This document shows positions 8,196 through 15,126 of a DNA stretch of 64,000 nucleotides, piece after piece. The stretch is taken from the NCBI GenBank assembly GCA_045587485.1, contig JAZNCI010000018.1, positions 1 through 64,000 on the forward strand, in the 5' to 3' direction. Below the pieces are notes generated by a model, which was given only the letters and a program-made list of their open reading frames with translations, was not told the DNA's origin and made no database searches. The stretch comes from SIG440 sp045587485 (lineage in GTDB: Bacteria; Bacillota; Clostridia; Monoglobales; Monoglobaceae). Within the stretch, counting starts at the first letter, position 1; the number at the start of each line of letters is the position of its first letter. The translations under genes and the position numbers were made by a program.

Positions 8196-8220
8196 AACAT
8201 CGAACAAGTTGTCCGATGTT
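8196..8220 (-). terminator. Intrinsic terminator of the feo operon
   Basis: AACATCGAACAA (8196-8207) pairs with TTGTCCGATGTT (8209-8220) with one G-T pair, a 12-bp inverted repeat, followed on the minus strand by TTTATTTTTC. It lies 20 bp past the stop of the small FeoB-associated gene. Confidence 0.85.
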
Positions 8221-8240
8221 TCAATCATATAAGAAACTTA

Positions 8241-8411
8241 TTATTTTTTTAAAGTAGATTTGCATACTTTTTCTTTGTCACAAGTTGAAGAGTGCGGACA
8301 TCCAATACACTTGATACCCTTTTTCTTTGCTTTTATTATGTAAGCTACTGCCGAGCCTATTATTAACAGCAAAACAACTGCAACAATTATATCTGTCATA
8401 CTAATTTCCAT
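8241..8411 (-). CDS. FeoB-associated Cys-rich membrane protein
   Basis: A 56-aa protein: one N-terminal membrane helix (about 7-26, rich in V, L and I), a basic KAKKKG linker, and a Cys-rich tail with CIGC (35-38), C44 and C50. This matches the small proteins annotated as FeoB-associated Cys-rich membrane proteins, thought to assist the ferrous iron transporter as FeoC-like accessories; the biochemical role is not established. GGAAAGG precedes the ATG, and the gap to the feoB stop is 11 bp, so it is the third gene of the feo operon. An alternative start is M5. Confidence 0.88.
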   Translation of the reverse strand: MEISMTDIIVAVVLLLIIGSAVAYIIKAKKKGIKCIGCPHSSTCDKEKVCKSTLKK

Positions 8412-8422
8412 AGCCTTTCCGT

Positions 8423-10426
8423 CTACGCTTTAGAACTTAACGAATATTCAGCCTTAAGACCTTTGTTTGCTTTAGCAATCAGGTGAGCTATAATTCCGGC
8501 AAATACCGCAATTGCAATCAATCCGGGAACAAAGCCTGCACCAAGATGACCCTCGGTAATAAGTGTACCTATCTGGTATACAAAGAACGCAATTGTGTAA
8601 CCGGTAGCCAATTGAAGAGCAATACCGCCGAACATCCATTTTTTGTCCTTGATTTCTGCATTCATAGCACCGATAGCCGCAAAGCAGGGCGGCGTGTAAA
8701 GATTAAACATCAAACAAGCAAGGGCTGCTGCTGCCGACAAACCGAATACGCCTGCAACCTCGCTTGCACCGCTTATAAGAGCAAGCTCTTCTGTATCAAT
8801 AAAATTGGAAATACCATAAACAACCGCTAACGTGCCAACCACATTTTCCTTTGCAATAAAACCTGTAAGTGATGCCGCTGCCATCTGCCATACACCAAAT
8901 CCTAACGGTATCAGGAGAACAGAAACAGGAGATGCAATTGATGCAAGAATTGATGTGTGTGCCATTCCTTCTTCAACAATCTGAAAATCCCAGGTAAACA
9001 TCTGCATAATCTGTATAACAGCATTACAAACAAGAATGATTGTCCCTGCCTTAACTATGTATGCCCAACCACGTGAGCACATTGAAAGAAATGCTCTTTT
9101 AATGTTTGGAACCTTATATTCAGGAAGCTCCATAATAAAGAATGACTTTCTGTTTTTGTGACCTGCAATCTTGTTTACAAGCAAAGCCCCTAAAAGGATG
9201 AGGGCAATACCCACAAAATACATCAGCGTTCCAACCCAGGATGCATCACCAAAAAAGACGCCTGCAAAAAGTGCTATAACGGGAAGCTTTGCACCGCAGG
9301 GCATAAAGGGTGTCAGCATAGCTGTGGCACGGCGTTCCCTTTCGTTGCGGATGGTACGGCAAGCCATAATACCGGGGATTGCACAGCCTGTACCGATAAC
9401 AAAGGGGATAACCGATTTGCCCGAAAGACCAACCCGTTTAAAGATAGGGTCAAGAACAACGGTAGCACGAGCCATATAACCGCAATCCTCAAGGAGTGCA
9501 ATCAGGAAATACATTACCATTACTAAAGGAAGGAAGCCTACAACAGCACTTACACCGTCCACAACGCCGTCAACCAGAATTGTCTGGAGAAGGGGATGAG
9601 CATTTTCTACCCACACTGCAACCAGTTTGCCAAATGAGTCAATCCAGCTACACAGATATTCTGCAAGCCAGGGACCAAAGGTAGACTGTGAAATATTAAA
9701 GACTATAAACATAACTACCGCAAACAAAGGCAAACCAATAAATGGATTTGTAAGAACCTTGTCAACCTTGTCCTGATTATTAAACTTGTTGGATTTAACC
9801 TTTCTTGTTTCTACCTTTGCAACAATTTTATTTACGAAATCAAAGCGCAGTCTATCGGCTTTTTCAACCTCTGCCTTGCTGTTTAAATTTATATCACCCT
9901 GATTAAATGGAGCAGTTTGTGATTTTCCTTTAAGAGCAACCGAAACCTTAACAACCTCTGCTAACCCTTTGTCGCTTGTTGTGGTAGAGACTGTTTCAAC
10001 TACAGGGCAACCCAGAGCATCCGAAAGAGCAGATGTGTTAATCTTTGTTTCTTTTTTAGCATTAACATCACTCTTATTAAGAGCCACCACCACAGGAATG
10101 CCAAGCTCAAGCAGCTGTGTGGTGAAGAAAAGACTTCTGCTGAGATTTGTAGCATCCACAATGTTAACAATTACATCAGGATTTTCGTTTTTAACATAAG
10201 CACTTGTTATACTCTCTTCAGATGTGAAAGGTGACATTGAATATGCACCCGGAAGGTCAACTGCAATAAGTTCTTCACCTGAATTATTAAAAATCTTTCT
10301 GATAAAACTTTCTTTTTTGTCTACAGTAACACCTGCCCAGTTGCCTACACGCTCGTTTCTGCCGGTAAGAGCATTATACATTGTAGTTTTCCCGCTGTTA
10401 GGATTGCCTGCAAAAGCAATTCTCAT
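8423..10426 (-). CDS. feoB: Ferrous iron transport protein B
   Basis: A 667-aa Fe(II) transporter with an N-terminal GTPase domain: G1 GNPNSGKTT (7-15), G3 DLPG (57-60), G4 NKSD (117-120). A helical spacer follows, then from about 235 a polytopic membrane domain with two Gate regions, including GYMARATVVLDPIF and FMPCGAKLPV; the conserved cysteine lies in the latter. The FeoB C-terminus is complete. Length is slightly short but normal for Clostridia. It sits between feoA (upstream) and the small Cys-rich partner. A second TTAG-type palindrome lies in the feoA-feoB gap. Confidence 0.96.
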   Translation of the reverse strand: MRIAFAGNPNSGKTTMYNALTGRNERVGNWAGVTVDKKESFIRKIFNNSGEELIAVDLPGAYSMSPFTSEESITSAYVKNENPDVIVNIVDATNLSRSLFFTTQLLELGIPVVVALNKSDVNAKKETKINTSALSDALGCPVVETVSTTTSDKGLAEVVKVSVALKGKSQTAPFNQGDINLNSKAEVEKADRLRFDFVNKIVAKVETRKVKSNKFNNQDKVDKVLTNPFIGLPLFAVVMFIVFNISQSTFGPWLAEYLCSWIDSFGKLVAVWVENAHPLLQTILVDGVVDGVSAVVGFLPLVMVMYFLIALLEDCGYMARATVVLDPIFKRVGLSGKSVIPFVIGTGCAIPGIMACRTIRNERERRATAMLTPFMPCGAKLPVIALFAGVFFGDASWVGTLMYFVGIALILLGALLVNKIAGHKNRKSFFIMELPEYKVPNIKRAFLSMCSRGWAYIVKAGTIILVCNAVIQIMQMFTWDFQIVEEGMAHTSILASIASPVSVLLIPLGFGVWQMAAASLTGFIAKENVVGTLAVVYGISNFIDTEELALISGASEVAGVFGLSAAAALACLMFNLYTPPCFAAIGAMNAEIKDKKWMFGGIALQLATGYTIAFFVYQIGTLITEGHLGAGFVPGLIAIAVFAGIIAHLIAKANKGLKAEYSLSSKA

Positions 10427-10480
10427 AAAACTCTCCTCCTTGATATATGTATCTTAACTTATAATAAAGCTATATATCGA

Positions 10481-10496
10481 GTTAGTCTGCACTAAC
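10481..10496. promoter_or_regulatory. TTAG-type palindrome in the feoA-feoB gap
   Basis: GTTAGTCTGCACTAAC has six-base arms (GTTAGT/ACTAAC) around a four-base centre. It repeats the 16-bp geometry of the site upstream of feoA at 10779-10794. It may be a second operator or internal control point for feoB. Binding is inferred. Confidence 0.5.
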
Positions 10497-10537
10497 CACG
10501 TGTTAAAAAATTAAACAGACAAACATCTGCCAAAGAA

Positions 10538-10753
10538 TTAAATTATCAAAATAGCTGATGCCAGCTGATTGTCAATATTATATCTGCCATCCTTAATTGA
10601 AACAACACAACCGCCCTTTACATGTGAAATAACAGTAATAGGCTCGCCGCTATAGCAACCTAAAGAAAACAGAAATGAATTAAGCTCTTCATCATCTGTT
10701 TCAATACGTTTTACGATATATTCTTTTCCTTCTGTTGCTTCTGTTAAGTTCAT
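10538..10753 (-). CDS. feoA: Ferrous iron transport protein A
   Basis: A 71-aa SH3-like cytoplasmic protein of the FeoA family, required for FeoB-dependent Fe(II) uptake. The FeoA core is visible: a glycine turn (LFSLGCYSGEPITVI), a second strand pair, and the C-terminal ID-x-LA-x-AILI pattern. Length is normal (about 75). It is the first gene of feoA-feoB-Cys-rich protein; the gap to feoB is 111 bp and holds one palindrome. Its promoter overlaps an operator cluster, consistent with iron repression. Confidence 0.93.
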   Translation of the reverse strand: MNLTEATEGKEYIVKRIETDDEELNSFLFSLGCYSGEPITVISHVKGGCVVSIKDGRYNIDNQLASAILII

Positions 10754-10778
10754 AATTATGCCTCACATTTCAATCTCA

Positions 10779-10833
10779 GTTAGTCGCCTCTAACCTCTTT
10801 GGTTAGTTTAACACAACTAACCATCTTTGTCAA
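10779..10833 (-). promoter_or_regulatory. feo promoter overlapped by TTAG-type operators
   Basis: Minus-strand TTGACA (10833-10828), a 17-bp spacer and TAAACT (10810-10805) form the promoter. Over its -10 and spacer lies the palindrome GGTTAGTTTAACACAACTAACC arms at 10801-10808 and 10815-10822. A second site, GTTAGTCGCCTCTAAC (10779-10794), follows just downstream. GTTAG/CTAAC half-sites resemble DtxR/IdeR-family operators, so an iron-dependent repressor is the likely reader. That assignment comes from motif resemblance and gene context only. Confidence 0.6.
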
Positions 10834-10905
10834 TAGTTTTTATGCAAAATTTTCATGTTTTATTACATATATTAATAATACACATATTTATTTTTTTAAA
10901 TTTAC

Positions 10906-10935
10906 TTGACAAAAAAACGATAATAATACTATAAT
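10906..10935 (+). promoter_or_regulatory. Sigma-A promoter of mgtC
   Basis: TTGACA (10906-10911), an 18-bp spacer and TATAAT (10930-10935), about 30 bp before the mgtC ATG. It is divergent from the feo promoter and clear of the TTAG sites. Confidence 0.75.
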
Positions 10936-10964
10936 AACAAAATATATTTAAAGGAGAGATAATT

Positions 10965-11681
10965 ATGCTTGATATTATAATCAATTATTTAACAAGTAAA
11001 CATTTTTTATTTCAACTTGAGCTGCTATGCAGAATATTTATAGCCTTTCTCTGCGGATCCTTTATCGGTCACGAAAGAAAAACCCGAGGAAAAGGCGCCG
11101 GAACACGAACACACTCAATCGTGGCTATTGCCTCTTGCCTGCTTATGATAATCTCACAATACGGATTTATGGACTTTCTTAATCATTTCAGCGGCACAGG
11201 GATAAACATTAATCACGACCCCTCACGAATTGCCGCACAAATTGTAACAGGCATCGGTTTTCTTGGTGCGGGTATGATTTTTGTACATAAAAGAACCATT
11301 TCAGGTCTTACAACTGCAGCAGGAATATGGGCAACAGCAGGCATAGGAATGTCAATCGGTGCAGGAATGTACTTTATCAGCATAACAACAACCATCTCCA
11401 TTGTAATAATACAGATAATTTCACACAAGGATGTTAAGTTTTTTACTCACTATATAGATATCGAAATTTCACTTATCGTTAACGACAAAGACAAAGCCTT
11501 TGACTTAATCAACGAAATTGCTGAAAAGTATGATTTATCTACAAATAATATCGAGATAATGTATAAAACAGACGAGCTTTATTATATCAATATTATTGCA
11601 AGCACACTTCACAATCCTGACAAAATAGAGCTTGCAAATCTGTTTAATCAGAATGATTTTGTTGTTTCTGTTAAGATTTAG
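10965..11681 (+). CDS. mgtC: MgtC/SapB family membrane protein
   Basis: A 238-aa protein. Four or five hydrophobic segments fill residues ~15-155, with the family signature GHERKTRGKGAGTRTHS after the first loop and GFLGAGMIF in the middle. A soluble ~75-residue C-terminal domain follows (ACT-like in some homologues). MgtC proteins are linked to survival at low magnesium and to control of membrane potential or F-type ATP synthase; no transport activity is proven. AAGGAG lies seven bases before the ATG. Monocistronic, with its own promoter and terminator. Confidence 0.88.
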   Translation: MLDIIINYLTSKHFLFQLELLCRIFIAFLCGSFIGHERKTRGKGAGTRTHSIVAIASCLLMIISQYGFMDFLNHFSGTGININHDPSRIAAQIVTGIGFLGAGMIFVHKRTISGLTTAAGIWATAGIGMSIGAGMYFISITTTISIVIIQIISHKDVKFFTHYIDIEISLIVNDKDKAFDLINEIAEKYDLSTNNIEIMYKTDELYYINIIASTLHNPDKIELANLFNQNDFVVSVKI

Positions 11682-11708
11682 TTTTTTCTTTAAAAATTTT
11701 CATTTGCC

Positions 11709-11734
11709 AAAACGTCTTCAGCTGAAGGCGTTTT
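11709..11734 (+). terminator. Intrinsic terminator after mgtC
   Basis: A near-perfect palindrome, AAAACG-T-CTTCAGCTGAAG-G-CGTTTT, 28 bp past the mgtC stop. The T-run continues to 11735, with more T beyond. Confidence 0.75.
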
Positions 11735-11739
11735 TCTTT

Positions 11740-11977
11740 CGTTCCGCTCTTCTGTTCGACATTTTTCGCGTCAATTTTTTTCCTATATTTTTTTAGTACG
11801 TCGGATTACGGATTTTATCCGTAATCTTATTAAAAGTTGTCCGTTTTGTCCGCTTTGTCCGCTTAAAATATTACTTAAGGGGGTAAGGGGGCGGAGCCAC
11901 CTGAGTATGCGTTCCCCATTGTGGACGGGGAACGCATATATACAGACAAAAACATTTATTATATTATAAACAAAACC
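11740..11977. other. Non-coding stretch with hairpins and short tandem repeats
   Basis: Between the mgtC and dapB terminators there is no convincing gene. The stretch holds a perfect hairpin GATTACGGAT/ATCCGTAATC (11804-11826), three near-tandem copies of TTGTCCG (about 11837-11860), a G-rich run (11879-11892), and a 12-bp stem TATGCGTTCCCC/GGGGAACGCATA (11906-11938). These could be remnants of a mobile or repetitive element. No inverted ends or target duplication were found. Confidence 0.5.
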
Positions 11978-11995
11978 GCCCGGCGTTTGCCGGGC
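11978..11995 (-). terminator. Intrinsic terminator of the asd-dapA-dapB cluster
   Basis: GCCCGGC (11978-11984), loop GTTT, GCCGGGC (11989-11995). On the minus strand GGTTTTGTTT follows. It is 80 bp past the dapB stop. Confidence 0.8.
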
Positions 11996-12076
11996 AAGTT
12001 AAAAAATCAAAACAATCCTAAAAAATTCAATACAATAATCTTATGCTTTCCATTATATAACCCTCTTTGACAAAAT

Positions 12077-12835
12077 TTATCCTTTTACGAGGTCAGTCAT
12101 ATTATAAAGTCCGGGAGCTTTGCCCTTCATAAAAATTGCGGCACGTACTGCACCCACCGCAAACACGGTTTTAGAGGTTGCCTGATGTTTGAGTTCGATA
12201 ACCTCATCAGTGCCTGCAAATATAACGGTATGCTCACCAACAATGTTACCGCCACGGATTGCGTGAATGCCGATTTCCTCTCTGTCCCTTTTCTTTCTTA
12301 CAGAATGACGATCAAAGGTATACCTTGGGTCATAAGCCACAGTATCAGAAATTGCATCAGCAATAGCAAGGGCTGTACCGCTTGGAGCATCCAGCTTTTG
12401 ATTGTGGTGCTTTTCTACGATTTCAATATCAAAGTTATCCTCAAGGAGCTTTGACGCCTTGCAAACCAAGTCAATCAACAAATTTACACCGATTGACATA
12501 TTTGCCGAAAAGAAAATTGGAACATCATTAGAATAAAACTCCAGCTTGGAAAGCTGTTCCTTTGAAAGGCCTGTTGTGCATATAACCGCAGGAATTTTAT
12601 TGTTTTTTGCGTAATCAAGTATATCGTCTGTCATAGAAATATGCGAAAAATCAACTATACAGTCAATTTCCTCTGTCACCTTATCAAGACAATCATAAAC
12701 CGGAAAATCAACGGATGTTGTATCCATCACATCAAAGCCAGCCGCAATCGTCACCACATCGCTGTGCTGTGCAACAACCGATTTCACGGCATTTCCCATC
12801 TTTCCGTTTGCTCCGCATAAAAGTATATTTATCAT
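12077..12835 (-). CDS. dapB: 4-hydroxy-tetrahydrodipicolinate reductase
   Basis: A 252-aa cytoplasmic enzyme that reduces the DapA product to tetrahydrodipicolinate with NAD(P)H. The nucleotide-binding loop GANGKMG is at 8-14. The DapB signature EKHHNQKLDAPSGTA (from about 141) contains catalytic H143/H144 and K147. Length is normal. Third gene of asd-dapA-dapB, 39 bp after dapA. Its product is used by the diaminopimelate dehydrogenase encoded at 34.6-35.6 kb, while the DapA product also supplies DpaAB. Confidence 0.96.
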   Translation of the reverse strand: MINILLCGANGKMGNAVKSVVAQHSDVVTIAAGFDVMDTTSVDFPVYDCLDKVTEEIDCIVDFSHISMTDDILDYAKNNKIPAVICTTGLSKEQLSKLEFYSNDVPIFFSANMSIGVNLLIDLVCKASKLLEDNFDIEIVEKHHNQKLDAPSGTALAIADAISDTVAYDPRYTFDRHSVRKKRDREEIGIHAIRGGNIVGEHTVIFAGTDEVIELKHQATSKTVFAVGAVRAAIFMKGKAPGLYNMTDLVKG

Positions 12836-12874
12836 TAGTTTGTCACCTCTTGTTAAACTGCACTCTTCTTCTGC

Positions 12875-13762
12875 TTATTTAAGTGTTAATCCATAGCCTT
12901 TCATAGCCGCTTTAAGTCTTTCAAGATTTTTCTCTTCCATCTCACAGAGAGGAAGTCTTAAAAATCCCACATCAAAGCCTAAAAGGTTCATCGCCGTCTT
13001 TACAGGGATAGGATTAACCTCGTAAAACATAGCATCCATAATATCAAGCATATCAAGGTAGAGCTTGTTTGCATCATCAAGCATTCCGTGTTCCACCAGT
13101 TTACACATATTGTGGGTTTCCTCGGGCAAAATGTTTGCAATAACCGAAATAACACCCTGACAGCCAATCGCCATAAGAGGCACTGTCACATCATCATTGC
13201 CCGAATAAATAACCAGATTGGTATGCGCCTTTATTTTCGCCGCAAATGCAACATCGCCACTTGCTTCCTTGATAGCATTTATGTTTTCATATCTTTCGTC
13301 AAGATATTTTAATGTATCAAGTGAAATTGAAACACCCGTTCTTGACGGAACATTATATAATATGATAGGCAGCTTTGTACTCTCTGCAATTTTACCATAG
13401 TGTAAACAAAGCCCCTTTTGAGTTGATTTATTGTAATAGGGTGTAACCATCAGCAGACCGTCATAGCCCACCTTCTCGGCATACCGACAAAGGTGAATGG
13501 CGCTGTTTGTATCGTTACTGCCCGTACCGGCAATCATAGGAATTCTGCCTTTTGCCTTCTCCGCGCAGAACTTAAGTGTCTCTTCGTGTTCATCCATTGT
13601 AAGGGTAGAACCCTCCCCTGTTGTTCCGCAGATAATCAACGCATCCGTCTTGTGTGCAATGTGAAATTCGATTAATTCTTCAAGTTTGGTATAATTTACA
13701 CCTGTTTGGGTAAATGGTGTAACCAAAGCAACACCTGAACCTGTGAATATTGGTCTTTTCAT
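12875..13762 (-). CDS. dapA: 4-hydroxy-tetrahydrodipicolinate synthase
   Basis: A 295-aa TIM-barrel enzyme condensing pyruvate with aspartate semialdehyde. The Schiff-base lysine K165 is in IKEASGD and the catalytic tyrosine Y136 is in YNVPSRTG; the GTTGEG loop is at about 46-51. The ATG at 13762 is chosen because the family begins at MKRPIFTGSG; a frame extending to 13795 adds 11 unrelated residues with no ribosome site. The nearest site, AAAGG, is 12 bases off, which is long. It follows asd by 112 bp, a gap that contains a weak stem (CAGAG/CTCTG). Confidence 0.95.
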   Translation of the reverse strand: MKRPIFTGSGVALVTPFTQTGVNYTKLEELIEFHIAHKTDALIICGTTGEGSTLTMDEHEETLKFCAEKAKGRIPMIAGTGSNDTNSAIHLCRYAEKVGYDGLLMVTPYYNKSTQKGLCLHYGKIAESTKLPIILYNVPSRTGVSISLDTLKYLDERYENINAIKEASGDVAFAAKIKAHTNLVIYSGNDDVTVPLMAIGCQGVISVIANILPEETHNMCKLVEHGMLDDANKLYLDMLDIMDAMFYEVNPIPVKTAMNLLGFDVGFLRLPLCEMEEKNLERLKAAMKGYGLTLK

Positions 13763-13874
13763 AAAATCACACAACCTTTCTTCCCACGAAAACATTCAAT
13801 CTGTGTCAGAGCTGCTGTGGGATGCAACTCTGTTTTTATGTTTCGTAATCTAAAGGATACGCATTTAATTCAAT

Positions 13875-14954
13875 TTAGTCAAAATAGCCCTTTGCCGCAA
13901 GAAGCTCTGCCATAAGAACTGCCCCGCCTGCTGCGCCACGAAGAGTATTGTGTGACAGACATACAAACTTATAGTCATACTGGCTGTCTTCACGAAGACG
14001 GCCCATTGAAACTGCCATACCACCCTCGAGATTACGTTCAAGCTTTGCCTGAGGACGGTTATCCTCCTCGAAATAATTAAGGAACTGCTTGGGAGCAGAA
14101 GGCAATTCAAGTTCCTGAGGAACGCCTTTAAAATTCTTCCAATCGTTCTTGATTTCATCAATTGTAGGCTTTTTATCAAAGCTTACAAAAACTGCTGCGG
14201 TATGACCGTCAGACACAGGAACACGCAAGCACTGTGTTGTGATTGCAGGAGAGGTTGCGTCAACAATTTGGTCGCCTTCAATCTTGCCCCAGATTTTAAG
14301 AGGCTCGATTTCACTCTTCTCTTCCTCACCGCCAATATATGGGATAAGATTGTCAACCATTTCAGGCCAGGTTTCAAAAGTTTTACCTGCACCGGAGATT
14401 GCCTGATATGTGCACGCAAGAACATTCTTGATGCCATATTTCATAAGCGGATGAAGAGCCGGAACATAGCTCTGGAGTGAACAGTTTGACTTAACCGCAA
14501 CAAAGCCGCGTTTTGTACCAAGTCTTCTGCGCTGTGCATCAATGATTTCTGCGTGTTCAGGGTTGATTTCGGGAACAATCATAGGAACATCTTTTGTATG
14601 TCTGTGTGCCGAGTTGTTTGAAACAACAGGACATTCTGCCTTGGCATACGCTTCTTCCAACGCTTTGATTTCATCCTTCTTCATATCAACTGCACAAAAA
14701 ACAAAATCAACCTGGGATGCAATTTCCTCGATATCTGTTGTCGCATCAAGGATAACCATATCCTTCACCTTTTCGGGAATTTCAACTGTCATTGCCCAAC
14801 GTCTGCCAACAGCCTCGGTATATTTTTTGCCTGCACTTCTTGATGACGCTGCAAGCACCTTTATATTGAACCACGGATGCTCTGCAAGCAAGGTAATAAA
14901 TCTCTGACCTACCATGCCAGTAGCACCAATGATTCCTACATTATATTTTCTCAT
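13875..14954 (-). CDS. asd: Aspartate-semialdehyde dehydrogenase
   Basis: A 359-aa enzyme reducing aspartyl phosphate to aspartate semialdehyde, the branch point to lysine, diaminopimelate, threonine and methionine. NADP-binding GATGMVG lies at 10-16 and the catalytic Cys is C158 in VKSNCS; a later SDGH supplies the active-site His. The sequence resembles the archaeal/fungal-type enzyme more than the classical enterobacterial one. AGGAGG lies ahead of the ATG. It heads asd-dapA-dapB. The promoter leaves only a short leader, so no lysine riboswitch is present. Confidence 0.95.
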   Translation of the reverse strand: MRKYNVGIIGATGMVGQRFITLLAEHPWFNIKVLAASSRSAGKKYTEAVGRRWAMTVEIPEKVKDMVILDATTDIEEIASQVDFVFCAVDMKKDEIKALEEAYAKAECPVVSNNSAHRHTKDVPMIVPEINPEHAEIIDAQRRRLGTKRGFVAVKSNCSLQSYVPALHPLMKYGIKNVLACTYQAISGAGKTFETWPEMVDNLIPYIGGEEEKSEIEPLKIWGKIEGDQIVDATSPAITTQCLRVPVSDGHTAAVFVSFDKKPTIDEIKNDWKNFKGVPQELELPSAPKQFLNYFEEDNRPQAKLERNLEGGMAVSMGRLREDSQYDYKFVCLSHNTLRGAAGGAVLMAELLAAKGYFD

Positions 14955-14992
14955 TAGAAAAAATCCTCCTTATGTATTTTATATCTTTAAAT

Positions 14993-15036
14993 ATTATATG
15001 ATAATGTCACAAGAATGTCAATTATTTTTTGTGACA
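14993..15036 (-). promoter_or_regulatory. asd promoter with an inverted repeat over the -35
   Basis: Minus-strand TTGACA (15021-15016), a 17-bp spacer and TATAAT (14998-14993) form a consensus promoter. The inverted repeat TGTCACAA (15005-15012) / TTGTGACA (15029-15036) brackets the -35 element and would suit a dimeric repressor. The regulator is unknown. Confidence 0.7.
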
Positions 15037-15062
15037 CATTTTTAACATAAAATAAAAGGATT

Positions 15063-15081
15063 TTCGACAATATTTGTCGAA
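15063..15081. other. Perfect palindrome between asd and the SpoIID-like gene
   Basis: TTCGACAA (15063-15070), TAT, TTGTCGAA (15074-15081) in the divergent gap. TTTGTCGAA resembles a Spo0A box, and here two face each other, so it could be an operator for the SpoIID-like gene. It could equally act as a hairpin. Confidence 0.4.
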
Positions 15082-15126
15082 TTTTTATCAATAGAAAACT
15101 AATATCTTCAGTTGGGATTGTTTATT

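Noticed and set aside
15063..15081. LexA box
   Set aside because: The palindrome does not match the Bacillus LexA consensus CGAAC-N4-GTTCG, and no SOS gene is adjacent.
14955..15111. Lysine riboswitch ahead of asd
   Set aside because: The promoter at 14993-15021 leaves a leader of only about 30-40 bases, far too short, and no riboswitch motifs are seen.
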